Counted from the first letter of the stretch, positions 17,329 through 27,236 are shown. The stretch: DNA of 64,000 bases from Nakamurella leprariae (GCF_016918035.1 NZ_JAERWK010000023.1:62001-126000), one strand, 5' to 3'. The notes: a model not told the origin generated them from the sequence alone. Program-made: numbers and translations.

Positions 17329-18024
17329 ATGACCACGACCTTCATCACCGGTGCCAACAAATCCCTCGGCTACGAGACCGCCCGACGGCTCATTGATCTG
17401 GGCCACACGGTCATCATCGGTGCGCGGGACGCGGACCGGGGTCGGGCCGCCGCGGACGCCCTGGGCGGCCGGTTCGTGCAGATCGACGTGACCGACGAGC
17501 AGTCCGTGGCGGCGGCCGCAGCCGACGTCGAGGCGCACGAGGGGACCGTCGACGTGCTGGTGAACAACGCCGGGGTGTCCGGCCCGCTCGCCCCCATCGA
17601 TGCGCTCGCGCCGGCCGACTTCACCGCGGTGCTCGACACGAACGTCGTCGGCATCGTGCGGGTGACGCGTGCGTTCCTGCCATTGCTGCGCCGGTCGGCG
17701 AACCCGGTGATCGTCAACGTGTCCAGCGGGATGGGCTCGTTCGCGGCCACCCACGATCCCGACCGGATCGAATCGACGATCGTCGGACCGTTCTACACCG
17801 CGTCGAAGGCAGCCGTGACCATGCTGACGACGCAGTACGCCAAGGGTCTGCCGGACATCAAGGTCAACGCGGCCGATCCCGGCTACACGGCCACCGACTT
17901 CAACCATCACACCGGACACCAGACCGTGACCGAGGGCACCGACGCGATCGTCGAGCTGGCCACCATCGGCGTCGACGGGCCGACGGGGGTGTTCCGGGAC
18001 CGGGCGGGGGTGGTCGCCTGGTGA
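17329..18024 (+). CDS. Short-chain dehydrogenase/reductase divergent from XRE regulator
   Basis: This is a 231-residue SDR with the N-terminal motif TGANKSLG, NNAGVSGP near residue 80, the serine-containing VNVSSGMGS, and YTASK as the catalytic Tyr/Lys pair. The TGANKSLGYE form and short length are typical of the SDR subgroup found next to MmyB-like regulators in Actinobacteria. Its substrate is unknown; a detoxification role for reactive carbonyls is plausible because such pairs are stress-inducible. The ATG has only a weak upstream GGCGG sequence. Confidence 0.85.
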   Translation: MTTTFITGANKSLGYETARRLIDLGHTVIIGARDADRGRAAADALGGRFVQIDVTDEQSVAAAAADVEAHEGTVDVLVNNAGVSGPLAPIDALAPADFTAVLDTNVVGIVRVTRAFLPLLRRSANPVIVNVSSGMGSFAATHDPDRIESTIVGPFYTASKAAVTMLTTQYAKGLPDIKVNAADPGYTATDFNHHTGHQTVTEGTDAIVELATIGVDGPTGVFRDRAGVVAW

Positions 18025-18026
18025 GG

Positions 18027-18310
18027 CTCGTTCGCGGTCATGGCGACGACGACGGCGGGTCGGGGCGCCGTCGGTCGTTCGATCGGGACACCAGGACGGC
18101 CACGGCGGCGACGATGAGCGCCGGCGACACCGAGGGCGATGATCGCGAACGGTCGTCCGGGCAGGACGTCCAGATCGCCGAGCAGTCGAACCACCAAGGA
18201 TGACCGGGTGCGCGATGGACGGCTGCACCAGAGCGATGCGTCCGTGGGCAGCCTGGATCGCGAGTGTGGTTCCGAGCAGGACCGAAAGCCCTGATGAAGC
18301 AGCACGTCTC
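18027..18310 (-). pseudogene. Decayed C-terminal part of a membrane protein (DMT-transporter-like)
   Basis: Read on the minus strand from about 18305, one frame gives GLSVLLGTTLAIQAAHGRIA followed by LVQPSIA. Sense then shifts to a second frame (SLVVRLLGDLDVLPGRPFAI followed by IALGVAGA) and a third (ALIVAAVAVLVSRSNDRR) before a stop. Joined, these read as the last two or three membrane spans of a drug/metabolite-type permease with a basic tail. At least two frameshifts are needed, no start codon or N-terminal half is present, and no frame is open throughout. I take it as a remnant. Confidence 0.4.
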
Positions 18311-18540
18311 GCGATCGGACGTCAGGCGCCGGACAGTGGGTGACTTCGGTGTCGGGCGGTCAGCGACGGGCGCGATCGGTGTCTGTCGTGCGGGTCGCCG
18401 TCGCTCCGCGAGAAGCGCTGTGGCAGATGCGTCGTCGCACATCGTCCGTTCGCCGGTGATCGGGCTACTCGACAGTGCGACGACCGGAACGCCACCCGTT
18501 CGATCATGTGGATAACCTCGAAACATGCTGATCAACGCCG
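18311..18540. other. Intergenic region before the DUF222/HNH gene
   Basis: No gene is supported. The sequence is less G+C-biased than its surroundings (for example ATGTGGATAACCTCGAAACA near 18506) and ends in the promoter of the HNH gene. Confidence 0.4.
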
Positions 18541-18546
18541 TATGAT
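18541..18546 (+). promoter_or_regulatory. Near-consensus -10 hexamer for a leaderless DUF222/HNH transcript
   Basis: TATGAT lies 7 bp before the ATG at 18554, the usual distance from a -10 box to the transcription start. There is no Shine-Dalgarno sequence. Transcription would therefore begin at the start codon itself, giving a leaderless mRNA, which is common in Actinobacteria. No clear -35 hexamer is visible. Confidence 0.5.
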
Positions 18547-18553
18547 CGAACAC

Positions 18554-20038
18554 ATGTCGAACACGCTGACCCAGCAACCGGTGACCCCGGCCGTGGTCAC
18601 CGCGTGGGTCGACCAATTCGCCACCACCGGGCCGCACGGGCTCGGCGAGCACGACCTGGTCGAACTGATCACCGGTCTCGAGCGGCTCAAAGCCGCCGCG
18701 GCCGCGGTGCAGGCCCGGTCCACGACTGCGCTGTTGGACAGTCAACTCACCGCCTCCGACAGTGCGGCCTCGCCGAATGAGTCGGGTGATGCGGCCAAGC
18801 GGCGGCGGCTCGCGGTCCGCCGATCCGTCGGCGCGCAGGTCGCCCTCGCCCGTCGGGTCTCACCGCACCAGGGCGGCCGCCACCTGGGCCTGGCCGTCGC
18901 CCTGCGCGACGAGCTGCCGAAGCTGGGCGCCGCCCTGCGCCGCGGTGCGGTCAGCGAATGGAGGGCCACCCTGGTCGCCCGGGAGACCGCCTACCTCAAC
19001 CCCGACCTCCGCCGCGCCGCCGACCACGAACTGGCCGGCTCGTACGCCGGGCTCGGCGACCGGGCATTGGCCGCCGAAGCGACCCGGATCGCCTACCGAC
19101 TCGACCCGAAACAGGCGGTCGCGCGGAACGCCAAAGCCCACCACGACCGGCGGGTCAGCCTCCGCCCGGCGCCGGACTGCATGACGTACCTGACCGCGCT
19201 GCTGCCCGTCGTGCAGGGCGTCGCCGTGATCGCGGCCCTGCAGCGGCACGCTGACACCGTGTTCGCCGCCGGCGACGAGCGTGGCCGGGGCCAGGTCATG
19301 GCCGATGAGTTGGTTGCTCGCGTCACCGCCGTCGCCGCCCCCGCCGCCGACACGGTCGAGGCCAGCGATGACGCCGCTGACATGAGCGACCTGCCCACCG
19401 TGCCCGCGGGCGTCGACCTGACCATCAACCTGGTCATGACCGACCGCACCCTGCTCGACGGCGACACCGAACCCGCCGTCATCGTCGGCCACGGCCCCAT
19501 CCCCGCCAGCCTCGCCCGGCACCTCATCCGCCAAGCCCCCGAATCATCGCGCGTCTTTGTCCGGCGGCTGTTCCAGGACCCGACCGGCCAGCTCACCCAC
19601 GCCGACCCCAGACGCCGTCGGTTCGCGTTCTTGGACCGACAGTTCCTCATCGCCCGCGACCAGACCTGCCGAACACCCTGGTGCGACGCCCCCATCCGCC
19701 ACGCCGACCACATCCAGCCCCACACCGACCAAGGCCCCACCCTGCTCGACAACGGCCAAGGCCTCTGCGCGCGCTGCAACCTCACCAAGGACCACGACGG
19801 CTGGCACACCGACGGCACCGGCGCGGCGGCGGTCATCATCACGCCGACGGGCCATGAGTACCGCAGTGTCCCGCCCACACCACCGCGCTCGGCGGAGTGG
19901 GACGGGACCGACTCACTCGAAGCAGGCTCAGCGGGGGCGGCCGACGCCGGCCGCCCCGTCCCGCAAGCCGATCAGGCGCTGGTGCTCGCGGCCCGGCGCG
20001 GCAGTCGCCAGTTGGGACGCGGGAAATGGCAGGTGTAG
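18554..20038 (+). CDS. DUF222 / HNH endonuclease domain protein (13E12-repeat family)
   Basis: This 494-residue protein has an N-terminal helical DUF222 domain (about 5-320) and a C-terminal HNH nuclease domain with paired cysteines and histidines ([19 protein letters not shown] near 377, then [14 protein letters not shown]). These proteins occur in many copies in Actinobacteria, resemble the REP13E12 family and may be mobile or nuclease-related; the function is not established. An alternative start four codons upstream (MIEHM) overlaps the -10 box, so ATG at 18554 is preferred. Its last 67 bp overlap the 3' end of the convergent msrA gene, so the two transcripts would be complementary at their ends. 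Confidence 0.83.
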   Translation: MSNTLTQQPVTPAVVTAWVDQFATTGPHGLGEHDLVELITGLERLKAAAAAVQARSTTALLDSQLTASDSAASPNESGDAAKRRRLAVRRSVGAQVALARRVSPHQGGRHLGLAVALRDELPKLGAALRRGAVSEWRATLVARETAYLNPDLRRAADHELAGSYAGLGDRALAAEATRIAYRLDPKQAVARNAKAHHDRRVSLRPAPDCMTYLTALLPVVQGVAVIAALQRHADTVFAAGDERGRGQVMADELVARVTAVAAPAADTVEASDDAADMSDLPTVPAGVDLTINLVMTDRTLLDGDTEPAVIVGHGPIPASLARHLIRQAPESSRVFVRRLFQDPTGQLTHADPRRRRFAFLDRQFLIARDQTCRTPWCDAPIRHADHIQPHTDQGPTLLDNGQGLCARCNLTKDHDGWHTDGTGAAAVIITPTGHEYRSVPPTPPRSAEWDGTDSLEAGSAGAADAGRPVPQADQALVLAARRGSRQLGRGKWQV

Positions 20039-20487
20039 CCCCACGGGATCCGCTCCAGGTAGTCCTGGTGCTCCGGCTCGGCCTCCCAGAAGGCGACCTC
20101 CGGGACGACCTCGGTGACGACCTTGCCGGGCCACAGGCCGGAGGCGTCCACGTCGGCGATGGTGTCCTCGGCGACCTGCTGCTGCTCATCGTCGGCGTAG
20201 AAGATGGCCGAGCGGTAGCTGGTGCCGATGTCGTTGCCCTGACGGTTCTTCGTCGACGGGTCGTGGATCTGGAAGAAGAACTCCAGCAGATCCCGGTAGG
20301 ACGTCACGGCCGGGTCGTAGATGATCTCGATGGCCTCGGCGTGGCCCGGGTGATTCGTGTACGTCGGGTGGTCGTTCTGCCCCCCGGTGTAGCCGACCCG
20401 GGTGCTGACCACGCCGGGCTGCTTGCGGATGAGGTCCTGCATGCCCCAGAAGCAGCCACCGGCCAGAACTGCACGTGCTGTCGTCAT
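19972..20487 (-). CDS. msrA: Peptide-methionine (S)-S-oxide reductase MsrA
   Basis: This enzyme repairs oxidised methionine in proteins. Its 171 residues carry the catalytic cysteine in GGCFWG (C12) and the family segments [13 protein letters not shown] and FFQIHDP. The ATG follows a GGAGACC sequence. The C-terminal tail overlaps the end of the convergent HNH gene by 67 bp. It lies between the HNH gene and the second PH/M16 gene. Confidence 0.95.
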   Translation of the reverse strand: MTTARAVLAGGCFWGMQDLIRKQPGVVSTRVGYTGGQNDHPTYTNHPGHAEAIEIIYDPAVTSYRDLLEFFFQIHDPSTKNRQGNDIGTSYRSAIFYADDEQQQVAEDTIADVDASGLWPGKVVTEVVPEVAFWEAEPEHQDYLERIPWGYTCHFPRPNWRLPRRAASTSA

Positions 20488-20595
20488 CAGGTCTCCTCGA
20501 TCGCAGGGAAGCGCACAGCGCTCGGCTGTCCGAGCGTATCCAGTACAACCACGGCCAGGTTCGTGGTCATCCCACCGGTCATCCCGGTCCGGCTG

Positions 20596-22554
20596 TCAGC
20601 TGGGCAGTCGGTAGTGCCGGTCCACCGGCACGGCCTTCCGGATCGCCTCGGCCACGGCCAGCGCGCCCTTGCGCCAGTCCTTGGCCCGCCAGATGAGCGA
20701 CGGCCCGCTGCCGACGACCAGCATGAGCACCTCGTCGCCCGGACCGATCTGCTCGATGCGCAGCCCGACGACGTCGCGGTACCGCACCGTCGTCCACGTC
20801 TGGCTGTCGCCCGACCGCACCGACAGGCCCTCCTCGCCGGCGACCATCTCGGAACCACGGGGGACCGCCGAGCCGAGCAGTGCCCGCTGGAACGGCACAC
20901 CCGTCACCACCGGACCGCCGGAGCTGTCCAGGGCCGGGAGATCGGTCGGTGCGGCCGCCGGCGGGACCGCCAGGACGGCCGTGTCCAGTGCGGTCTGCAG
21001 TGCCTCGTCGACTGCCCAGGGCTCGACCGAGACGTCGGGATGAGCGACGGGCACGGTCAGGTCCATCAGATGGGCGGCGGCCTGGGCCAGAGCGGCGTCG
21101 ACGCTGTCGGGCGAACGGTCCGCGACCGCCCCCACCTCAGCGCTGGTCACCGGGCGGCTGGGCAGGTTGGCGATCGCCTGCTGCACGGCGGCCGCCACGG
21201 TCCCGGCGCTGCCCGTGTCCACCGATGCACCGAGGGAGGCGACGACGCGGTCACCGGAGACCGGCAGCACCGTCACCGCCATGGCGACGTCCGGAACTCG
21301 TGCTCGCAGCCGCTGCTCCAGCACCGCCCAGCCCACGGCCAGCTCCGGCGTCCAGGCGTCGAACACGCTGAGCAGCACGGCGTCCTCGGCCGGCGTCCAC
21401 CCCGGGACCGGTCCGGCCACCGGATCGAGCAGGTCGGCGGCGTCGTGCACGCCCGGCCACCAGCGTCCCCGCGGTGCCGGGACCGGCAGCCGCAGCCCGG
21501 CCGGCGGCGCATCGTCGAGCACCAGTGCGGCGTTGTCCCGGTGGAACCACCGCCGCGCCCAGGTGATCACGTCGTCGACGGTGGAGGTGTGCGGGGCCAG
21601 CTCGGCCGCGGCCAGCAGCCCCACGCCGCGGTTGCCGAACCGGCTGAACGCGGGCAGCCATTCGGCCGTGCCCAGGTCGGGACGGGGCACCGGGCTGGTG
21701 GTCAGCTCACGCCACTCCTGGCCCAGCCCGCTGACGTCGAGCACCGCCACCGCGCGGGACAGCCGCTCGATCGCGTCGGCCACCGCCACATCGGCCCCCG
21801 CGACCTCCAGGGTGGTCAGATGCGCGTCCACCGACATCGCGATCGGCAGCGCGACACCGGTGCGCACCGCGGTCTGCTCGATCAACCGGGCCACCAGCCG
21901 GGTGATCCCGGTCCTCGGGAACGCCTCGTCGCGGATCCCGACCCCGAACACCAGCCGCGCCCGGAGCACCCCCGGAATTCCGGACCGCCGCTCGGGCCAG
22001 AACACCGGCACTCCGTCGACGTCCCGCCGGGCCACGCCGTCCAGGTGCACGTCGTCCCCGGCGTCGGCCAGCCGCTCGGACCGGGGCGCGAGCGGCGGCG
22101 GCGCGGTCGGAGCAGGCGCGCCGCGGCTGTCGCCGCGGAACCGGTCGATGACCTCGAACGCGTGCAACGGCATCGCCTTGGTCAGCCGCCAGGTCGCGGC
22201 CGTGGTGCTCAGGAACCCGACGTCGCCCTGCACCGACGCCGACCGCACGTCGTCCCACGCCACCTCCTGCACCCAATCCCGGCCGATCGGGGTGACCCGG
22301 CGCTGGGTGAGCAGGATGCGGCGGTCGGTCGCGGTGACCAGCTGCGGCACCATCCGGGCCCGCCCCTCCAGTTGGCCCATGGCCAGGGCCAGCACCCGCT
22401 CCCCGGGCTGCAGCAGGCCCGCGATCATCCGCAGGTCACCGCGGATGATCCGGGTCGCGCTGCCCAGGTAGGAGCCGGCTGCGGCCAGGAGTTCGTCGAA
22501 CCGCCCGTCGGGAGCGGACGACTGCGGGTCGTGCGGCGCGGGCGTGTCGGCCAC
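20596..22554 (-). CDS. PH-like / M16-like / PH-like paralogue without zinc motif
   Basis: This 652-residue protein is a full-length paralogue of the product of 8418-10448: the same N-terminal PH-like domain ([13 protein letters not shown]), the same M16-like middle ([16 protein letters not shown], then [13 protein letters not shown]) and the same C-terminal segment (GLSVRSG, WRAKDW). At the position of HLVEH it has R219-LVA-R223, and the helix that should carry the third zinc ligand reads [11 protein letters not shown]. It therefore cannot bind zinc in the usual way. The start is a GTG after GGAAGAGGGGG, aligning with the paralogue. By analogy with M16B pairs it could be the structural partner of the active paralogue. 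It follows a TetR gene on the same strand. Confidence 0.68.
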   Translation of the reverse strand: MADTPAPHDPQSSAPDGRFDELLAAAGSYLGSATRIIRGDLRMIAGLLQPGERVLALAMGQLEGRARMVPQLVTATDRRILLTQRRVTPIGRDWVQEVAWDDVRSASVQGDVGFLSTTAATWRLTKAMPLHAFEVIDRFRGDSRGAPAPTAPPPLAPRSERLADAGDDVHLDGVARRDVDGVPVFWPERRSGIPGVLRARLVFGVGIRDEAFPRTGITRLVARLIEQTAVRTGVALPIAMSVDAHLTTLEVAGADVAVADAIERLSRAVAVLDVSGLGQEWRELTTSPVPRPDLGTAEWLPAFSRFGNRGVGLLAAAELAPHTSTVDDVITWARRWFHRDNAALVLDDAPPAGLRLPVPAPRGRWWPGVHDAADLLDPVAGPVPGWTPAEDAVLLSVFDAWTPELAVGWAVLEQRLRARVPDVAMAVTVLPVSGDRVVASLGASVDTGSAGTVAAAVQQAIANLPSRPVTSAEVGAVADRSPDSVDAALAQAAAHLMDLTVPVAHPDVSVEPWAVDEALQTALDTAVLAVPPAAAPTDLPALDSSGGPVVTGVPFQRALLGSAVPRGSEMVAGEEGLSVRSGDSQTWTTVRYRDVVGLRIEQIGPGDEVLMLVVGSGPSLIWRAKDWRKGALAVAEAIRKAVPVDRHYRLPS

Positions 22555-22626
22555 CGGGCCCCCTCTTCCGGTCGGTCGAATCTGGGCTCCCACTCTAGGA
22601 GACCGGGCTCCACCGGCCGGTCGGGT

Positions 22627-23340
22627 TCACTCGCCGGCGACCGCCCGCCGCAGCGCCGGCAGCACCTCGTCCAACGGCCGGTCCGACTGCAGCACCACCA
22701 CGGTGGTGCCCTGGCCCGGCTCACCCACCCGCTCCTCGGGCGCGGTGAACAGCCGCACCACATCGGCCAGGGCGTCGTCCACTTCCGTCACCGGATCGTC
22801 CGACTCGCCGCGCAGCCACCGGCGCAGCACGTGGTTGTGCGCGGCGACCACGGCCGCCGCCATCAACTCAGCCTGCAGGGCCGTGAGCGACGCCGGCCCG
22901 ACCCAGCTGCTGATGAACTCCCGGAACAACCGTTGGTACCGCGCCCCCGAGGCGATCTCCCGGTCCCGCAGCGCGCCGACCCGGCTGGTCAGCGCGTACC
23001 GGTTGCGCGCCCGGTCGCCCTCCTCCAGGTAGCTCAGCAGGACCAGCCGGACCGCATCGGACACCGCGATCAACGCGGTCCGTTCGGTGGAGGTGGCCAG
23101 CCGCTGCCGGATCGACTCCAGCAGCACCTCGTGCCGCGGGAAGATGACCTCCTCCTTCGATCGGTAGTGCCGGAAGAACGTGGTGCGGCTGACCTGCGCC
23201 CGCTCGGCGATCTCCTCGACGGTGGTCTGCTCGTACCCACGCTCGTCGAACAACTCGAACGCGGCGTCCATCAGTCGCTCGGCTGCCGGGCGGGCCGTCG
23301 GGGCCGGCCGGGTGGACGGCAACGGACTCGTCCCGGTCAT
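22627..23340 (-). CDS. TetR family transcriptional regulator of the propionyl-CoA carboxylase locus
   Basis: This is a 237-residue repressor. The helix-turn-helix lies at about residues 24-66 ([20 protein letters not shown], then [16 protein letters not shown]). The ATG follows GGAGGTGAG by 5 bp. It is divergent from the carboxylase beta gene; the spacer holds two inverted copies of a GGTACC-containing 16-mer, which are the probable operators. This suggests control of propionyl-CoA carboxylation, with the PH/M16 gene downstream possibly co-transcribed (72-bp gap). Confidence 0.86.
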   Translation of the reverse strand: MTGTSPLPSTRPAPTARPAAERLMDAAFELFDERGYEQTTVEEIAERAQVSRTTFFRHYRSKEEVIFPRHEVLLESIRQRLATSTERTALIAVSDAVRLVLLSYLEEGDRARNRYALTSRVGALRDREIASGARYQRLFREFISSWVGPASLTALQAELMAAAVVAAHNHVLRRWLRGESDDPVTEVDDALADVVRLFTAPEERVGEPGQGTTVVVLQSDRPLDEVLPALRRAVAGE

Positions 23341-23366
23341 GGGTCTCACCTCCGGTTGCACCACCA

Positions 23367-23406
23367 GGTGGTACCGAGTACCGTCCATCCGGCACTAGGT
23401 ACCGAC
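23367..23406. promoter_or_regulatory. Paired inverted operator sites in the TetR / carboxylase spacer
   Basis: The 16-mer GGTGGTACCGAGTACC at 23367-23382 and the reverse complement of 23391-23406 (GTCGGTACCTAGTGCC) agree in 12 of 16 positions. The first copy also contains the perfect repeat GGTAC, 3 bp, GTACC (23370-23382). The two sites are 24 bp apart centre to centre and lie 27-66 bp upstream of the tetR start and about 94 bp upstream of the carboxylase beta start, as expected for an autoregulated TetR repressor acting both ways. Confidence 0.6.
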
Positions 23407-23499
23407 ATTGTGCGGCACGGCGACCGTCGTGGTCCAGCCTCCGCCGGCCCGGTGCCATGTGCTGCGGAAGTTCCAGGGTCGACCCGGACGGAGATCGGT

Positions 23500-25122
23500 G
23501 TGAGTGTCGACGGCGCAATGGTGGATCCGGTGAGCTCGTCCGCCGAGACAGGGCCCGACATCCACACCACAGCCGGCAAGATCGCGGACCTGCGGCGTCG
23601 CTACGACGATGCGGTGCACGCGGGGTCGGCGCGCGCCGTGGAGCGGCAGCACGCCAAGGGCAAGAAGACGGCCCGGGAGCGCATCGAGCAGCTGCTCGAC
23701 GAGGGCAGCTTCATCGAGTTCGACGAGTTCGCCCGGCACCGCTCCACGAACTTCGGCATGGACGCGCAACGGCCGTTCGGTGACGGTGTCGTCACCGGCC
23801 ACGGCACCGTGGACGGTCGGCCGGTGTGTGTGTTCAGCCAGGACGTCACCGTCTTCGGCGGGAGCCTCGGCGAGGTCTACGGCGAGAAGATCGTCAAGGT
23901 CCTCGACTTCGCGCTGAAGAACGGCTGTCCGGTCATCGGCATCAACGAGGGCGGCGGCGCGCGCATCCAGGAGGGCGTCGTCTCGCTCGGCCTGTACGGC
24001 GACATCTTCTACCGCAACGTCCAGGCCTCCGGGGTCATCCCGCAGATCTCCCTGGTCATGGGAGCCGCAGCCGGCGGGCACGTCTACTCCCCGGCGCTCA
24101 CCGACTTCATCGTCATGGTCGACAAGACCTCGCAGATGTTCATCACCGGCCCGGACGTGGTCCGCAGCGTCACCGGCGAGAACGTCACCCTCGACGAGCT
24201 GGGCGGCGCCCAGGTGCACAGCGCCACCAGCGGCACCGCGCACTACCTGGCCGCCGACGAGGACGACGCGCTGGACTACGTCAAGGCGCTGCTGTCGTTC
24301 CTGCCCAGCAACAACCTGGACGAGCCGCCGGTCGACGCCGACGCCGAGGCTGACCTCGAGATCACCGCCGAGGACCTCGAACTCGACACCTTCATCCCCG
24401 ACTCGGCCAACCAGCCGTACGACATCCGGCTCATCGTCGAGCACCTCGTGGACGACGGCGACTTCGTCGAGGTCCAGGAGCTCTTCGCGCAGAACATCGT
24501 CATCGGCTTCGGCCGCATCGAGGGCCGTCCGGTCGGCATCGTGGCCAACCAGCCGCTGCACCTGGCCGGCTGCCTGGACATCGACGCCTCCGAGAAGGCG
24601 GCCCGCTTCGTCCGCACCTGCGATGCCTTCAACATCCCGGTGCTCACTCTGGTCGACGTGCCCGGGTTCCTGCCCGGCGTCGGCCAGGAACACGCCGGCA
24701 TCATCCGCCGCGGTGCCAAGCTGATCTACGCCTACGCCGAGGCCACCGTCCCGAAGATCACCATCGTGACGCGCAAGTCGTTCGGCGGCGCCTACGACGT
24801 CATGGGTTCCAAGCATCTCGGGGCCGACGTGAACCTGGCGTGGCCGACCGCGCAGATCGCCGTCATGGGGGCCCAGGGCGCGGCCAACATCCTGCACCGG
24901 CGCGCGCTGGCCGCCGCCGACGACCCGGAGACACTGCGCGCCCAGGTGATCGCCGAGTACGAGGACACCCTGGTGAACCCGTACATCGCGGCCGAGCGCG
25001 GCTACATCGACTCGGTGATCGAGCCGTCCAGGACCCGGGCCTACGTCATCCGCTCGCTGCGGGTGCTGCGCAACAAACGGCAGTCGGCCCCGCCGCGCAA
25101 GCACGGGAACATCCCGCTGTGA
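23500..25122 (+). CDS. pccB: Acyl-CoA (propionyl-CoA) carboxylase beta subunit
   Basis: This is the carboxyltransferase subunit, which moves CO2 from carboxybiotin to propionyl-CoA (or acetyl/butyryl-CoA), giving methylmalonyl-CoA. It has 540 residues with both crotonase-like halves. The oxyanion-hole elements are visible as GGGARIQEG and [12 protein letters not shown] in the N half and as [11 protein letters not shown] in the C half. The GTG start has GGAG 6 bp upstream; an ATG six codons further in is an alternative. It opens an operon with the epsilon subunit (overlapping GTGA) and the biotinylated alpha subunit. The mutase genes downstream support propionyl-CoA as the main substrate. Confidence 0.92.
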   Translation: MSVDGAMVDPVSSSAETGPDIHTTAGKIADLRRRYDDAVHAGSARAVERQHAKGKKTARERIEQLLDEGSFIEFDEFARHRSTNFGMDAQRPFGDGVVTGHGTVDGRPVCVFSQDVTVFGGSLGEVYGEKIVKVLDFALKNGCPVIGINEGGGARIQEGVVSLGLYGDIFYRNVQASGVIPQISLVMGAAAGGHVYSPALTDFIVMVDKTSQMFITGPDVVRSVTGENVTLDELGGAQVHSATSGTAHYLAADEDDALDYVKALLSFLPSNNLDEPPVDADAEADLEITAEDLELDTFIPDSANQPYDIRLIVEHLVDDGDFVEVQELFAQNIVIGFGRIEGRPVGIVANQPLHLAGCLDIDASEKAARFVRTCDAFNIPVLTLVDVPGFLPGVGQEHAGIIRRGAKLIYAYAEATVPKITIVTRKSFGGAYDVMGSKHLGADVNLAWPTAQIAVMGAQGAANILHRRALAAADDPETLRAQVIAEYEDTLVNPYIAAERGYIDSVIEPSRTRAYVIRSLRVLRNKRQSAPPRKHGNIPL

Positions 25123-25195
25123 GCGGCTCGCACGCGACATCGGGTGCTGTGAGCGGCTCGCACGCGACATCGGGTGCTGTGAGCGGCTCGCACGC
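25119..25195 (+). repeat. 30-bp direct tandem repeat covering the accE start codon
   Basis: Two exact 30-bp units (25119-25148 and 25149-25178, beginning GTGAGCGGCTCGCACGCGAC) are followed by a 17-bp partial third copy ending at 25195. The unit is a multiple of three, so the frame is kept. Each copy supplies another GTG start but no ribosome binding site of its own. Confidence 0.95.
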
Positions 25196-25394
25196 AGAGG
25201 TTCCCGCCCTGCGCATCTCGTCGTCCGCGACCGCCGAGGAGGTCGCCGCGGTGGTCGCGGTGCTGCTGCAGCTCGGCGGCGGGGAGGCCGAACCGCGCAC
25301 CCCGCGCGCAGACCGGTGGGCCGCCTCGGCCCGGCCCGGTCGCCCGACCGTCCCCGGCTGGTCCGACCCACGGGCCGCCTTCGAAGGCCGTTGA
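25119..25394 (+). CDS. accE: Acyl-CoA carboxylase epsilon subunit with duplicated N terminus
   Basis: This small actinobacterial subunit stabilises and activates the alpha-beta carboxylase complex. The 91-residue frame begins at a GTG overlapping the beta-subunit stop (GTGA). The core resembles AccE proteins: [19 protein letters not shown] near residue 30 and a C-terminal W with a PGWSDP motif. The first 26 residues are unusual: [10 protein letters not shown] is repeated twice and then VSGSHA begins again, caused by a 30-bp tandem repeat at 25119-25195. Each copy starts with GTG, so three start codons are possible. Only the last is close to the usual length for the family. Confidence 0.75.
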   Translation: MSGSHATSGAVSGSHATSGAVSGSHAEVPALRISSSATAEEVAAVVAVLLQLGGGEAEPRTPRADRWAASARPGRPTVPGWSDPRAAFEGR

Positions 25395-25472
25395 GTCCGC
25401 CAGCACCAGCGCTGACGCTTGATCGACCCGCACCAGCCGCCCAGTCGTCATCGGGCCTCGGAGAGGACAACC

Positions 25473-27230
25473 ATGCAGAAGGTCCTGATCGCCAACCGCG
25501 GTGAGATCGCGGTCCGGGTGATCCGCGCGTGCAAGGACGCCGGCTACACCTCGGTCGCCGTCTACGCCGAGCCGGACCGCGACATGCCGCACGTGAAGAT
25601 GGCCGACGAGGCCTACGCGCTCGGCGGTACCACCCCCGGCGAGTCGTACCTGCGCATCGACAAGGTCATCGAGGTCGCCCAGCAGTCCGGCGCCGACGGC
25701 GTGCACCCCGGCTACGGCTTCCTGTCCGAGAACGCCGAGTTCGCCCAGGCCGTGCTGGACGCCGGGCTGACCTGGATCGGGCCGTCCCCGCAGGCCATCA
25801 GCGATCTCGGCGACAAGGTCACCGCCCGGCACATCGCCCTGCGCGCCGGTGCCCCGCTGGTCCCCGGTACCAAGGACCCGGTGTCCGGTGCCGACGAGGT
25901 GGTCGCCTTCGCCCGAGAGCACGGGGTGCCGGTGGCCATCAAGGCTGCCTTCGGTGGTGGCGGCCGTGGATTGAAGATCGCCCGCACCATCGAGGAGATC
26001 CCAGAGCTGTACGCCAGCGCCGTCCGCGAGGCGATCTCGGCGTTCGGCCGCGGCGAGTGCTTCGTCGAGCGGTACCTGGACCGCTCCCGGCACGTCGAGG
26101 CCCAGGTGCTGGCCGACCTGCACGGCAACGTCGTCGTGGTCGGCACCCGCGACTGCTCGCTGCAGCGCCGCAACCAGAAGCTGGTCGAGGAGGCCCCCGC
26201 GCCGTTCCTGACCGACGAGCAGCGGGCCACCATCCACTCCAGCGCCAAGGCCATCTGCCGTGAGGCCAAGTACTCCGGCGCGGGCACCGTCGAGTACCTG
26301 GTCGGCGCGGACGGCGTCATCTCCTTCCTCGAGGTGAACACCCGGCTGCAGGTCGAGCACCCGGTCTCCGAGGAGACCGCGGGGATCGACCTGGTGCGCG
26401 AGCAGTTCCGCATCGCCGAGGGCGAGGTGCTGCGCTTCACCGAGGATCCGACCCCACGCGGCCACGCCATCGAGTTCCGCATCAACGGCGAGGACCCGGG
26501 CCGCAACTTCCTGCCGGCCCCGGGCGCGGTGATCGCGTACCGCGAGCCGGCCGGTCCGGGCGTCCGGATGGACTCCGGCGTCGAGGCCGGCGACGTCATC
26601 GGCGGCAACTTCGACTCGCTGCTGGCCAAGCTGATCGTGTGGGGCGAGACCCGCGAGGAGGCGCTGGCCCGGTCCCGACGGGCGCTGGACGAGCTGGTCG
26701 TCGACGGGCTGGCCACCACCATCCCGTTCCACCGCGCCGTGGTCCGCGACCCCGCGTTCACCAGCGAGCCGTTCACGGTGTTCACCCGGTGGATCGAGAG
26801 CGAGTTCGACAACACCATCCCGGCGTTCACCCCGACCGGTACGCCGGAGTCCGAGGAGCAGGAGCGCCGGACCGTTGTCGTCGAGGTCGGCGGCAAGCGG
26901 CTCGAGGTCAGCATCCCGGGCGGTCTCGCCCTCGGCGGCGCCGGCGGCCGGGCCAAGGCCAAGCCCCGACGTGCCGGTGGGCGCAGCGGCGTGGTGGCCG
27001 CGTCGGGCGCATCGCTGGTCGCGCCGATGCAGGGCACCGTGGTCAAGGTCGCGGTGTCCGACGGGGACACCGTCGAGGCCGGTGACCTGATCGTCATGGT
27101 CGAGGCGATGAAGATGGAGCAGCCGCTGACCGCGCACCGCGCGGGCACGGTGAAGGGATTGAGTCTGGCTCCCGGAGACGCCGTCACCTCCGGATCGACG
27201 GTGTGCGAGATCCTCGACGGCAGCGAGTGA
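25473..27230 (+). CDS. pccA: Acyl-CoA carboxylase alpha subunit (biotin carboxylase + biotin carboxyl carrier)
   Basis: This 585-residue subunit carboxylates its own biotin with ATP and bicarbonate. The biotin carboxylase part (residues 1-450) begins with [17 protein letters not shown] and contains the ATP-grasp glycine-rich loop [12 protein letters not shown] and the [12 protein letters not shown] motif. The C-terminal carrier domain has biotinyl lysine K547 in [10 protein letters not shown]. The ATG follows GGAGAGGA. It is third in the carboxylase operon, 78 bp after the epsilon gene. In many Actinobacteria this subunit is shared by several beta subunits, which may also hold here. Confidence 0.93.
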   Translation: MQKVLIANRGEIAVRVIRACKDAGYTSVAVYAEPDRDMPHVKMADEAYALGGTTPGESYLRIDKVIEVAQQSGADGVHPGYGFLSENAEFAQAVLDAGLTWIGPSPQAISDLGDKVTARHIALRAGAPLVPGTKDPVSGADEVVAFAREHGVPVAIKAAFGGGGRGLKIARTIEEIPELYASAVREAISAFGRGECFVERYLDRSRHVEAQVLADLHGNVVVVGTRDCSLQRRNQKLVEEAPAPFLTDEQRATIHSSAKAICREAKYSGAGTVEYLVGADGVISFLEVNTRLQVEHPVSEETAGIDLVREQFRIAEGEVLRFTEDPTPRGHAIEFRINGEDPGRNFLPAPGAVIAYREPAGPGVRMDSGVEAGDVIGGNFDSLLAKLIVWGETREEALARSRRALDELVVDGLATTIPFHRAVVRDPAFTSEPFTVFTRWIESEFDNTIPAFTPTGTPESEEQERRTVVVEVGGKRLEVSIPGGLALGGAGGRAKAKPRRAGGRSGVVAASGASLVAPMQGTVVKVAVSDGDTVEAGDLIVMVEAMKMEQPLTAHRAGTVKGLSLAPGDAVTSGSTVCEILDGSE

Positions 27231-27236
27231 GTTGAC

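Noticed and set aside
18554-20038. DUF222/HNH gene as a homing endonuclease within an intron or intein
   Set aside because: No interrupted host gene or intein splice motifs flank it; it is a free-standing gene of the 13E12-like family.
19897-23499. Open frame running over 1200 codons upstream of pccB on the plus strand
   Set aside because: It is antisense to msrA, the PH/M16 paralogue and tetR, and is low-complexity; a GTG with a ribosome binding site at 23500 gives the normal subunit length.
25119-25195. CRISPR-like or mobile repeat array
   Set aside because: Units are directly adjacent without spacers and lie in frame at a gene start; this is a simple tandem duplication.
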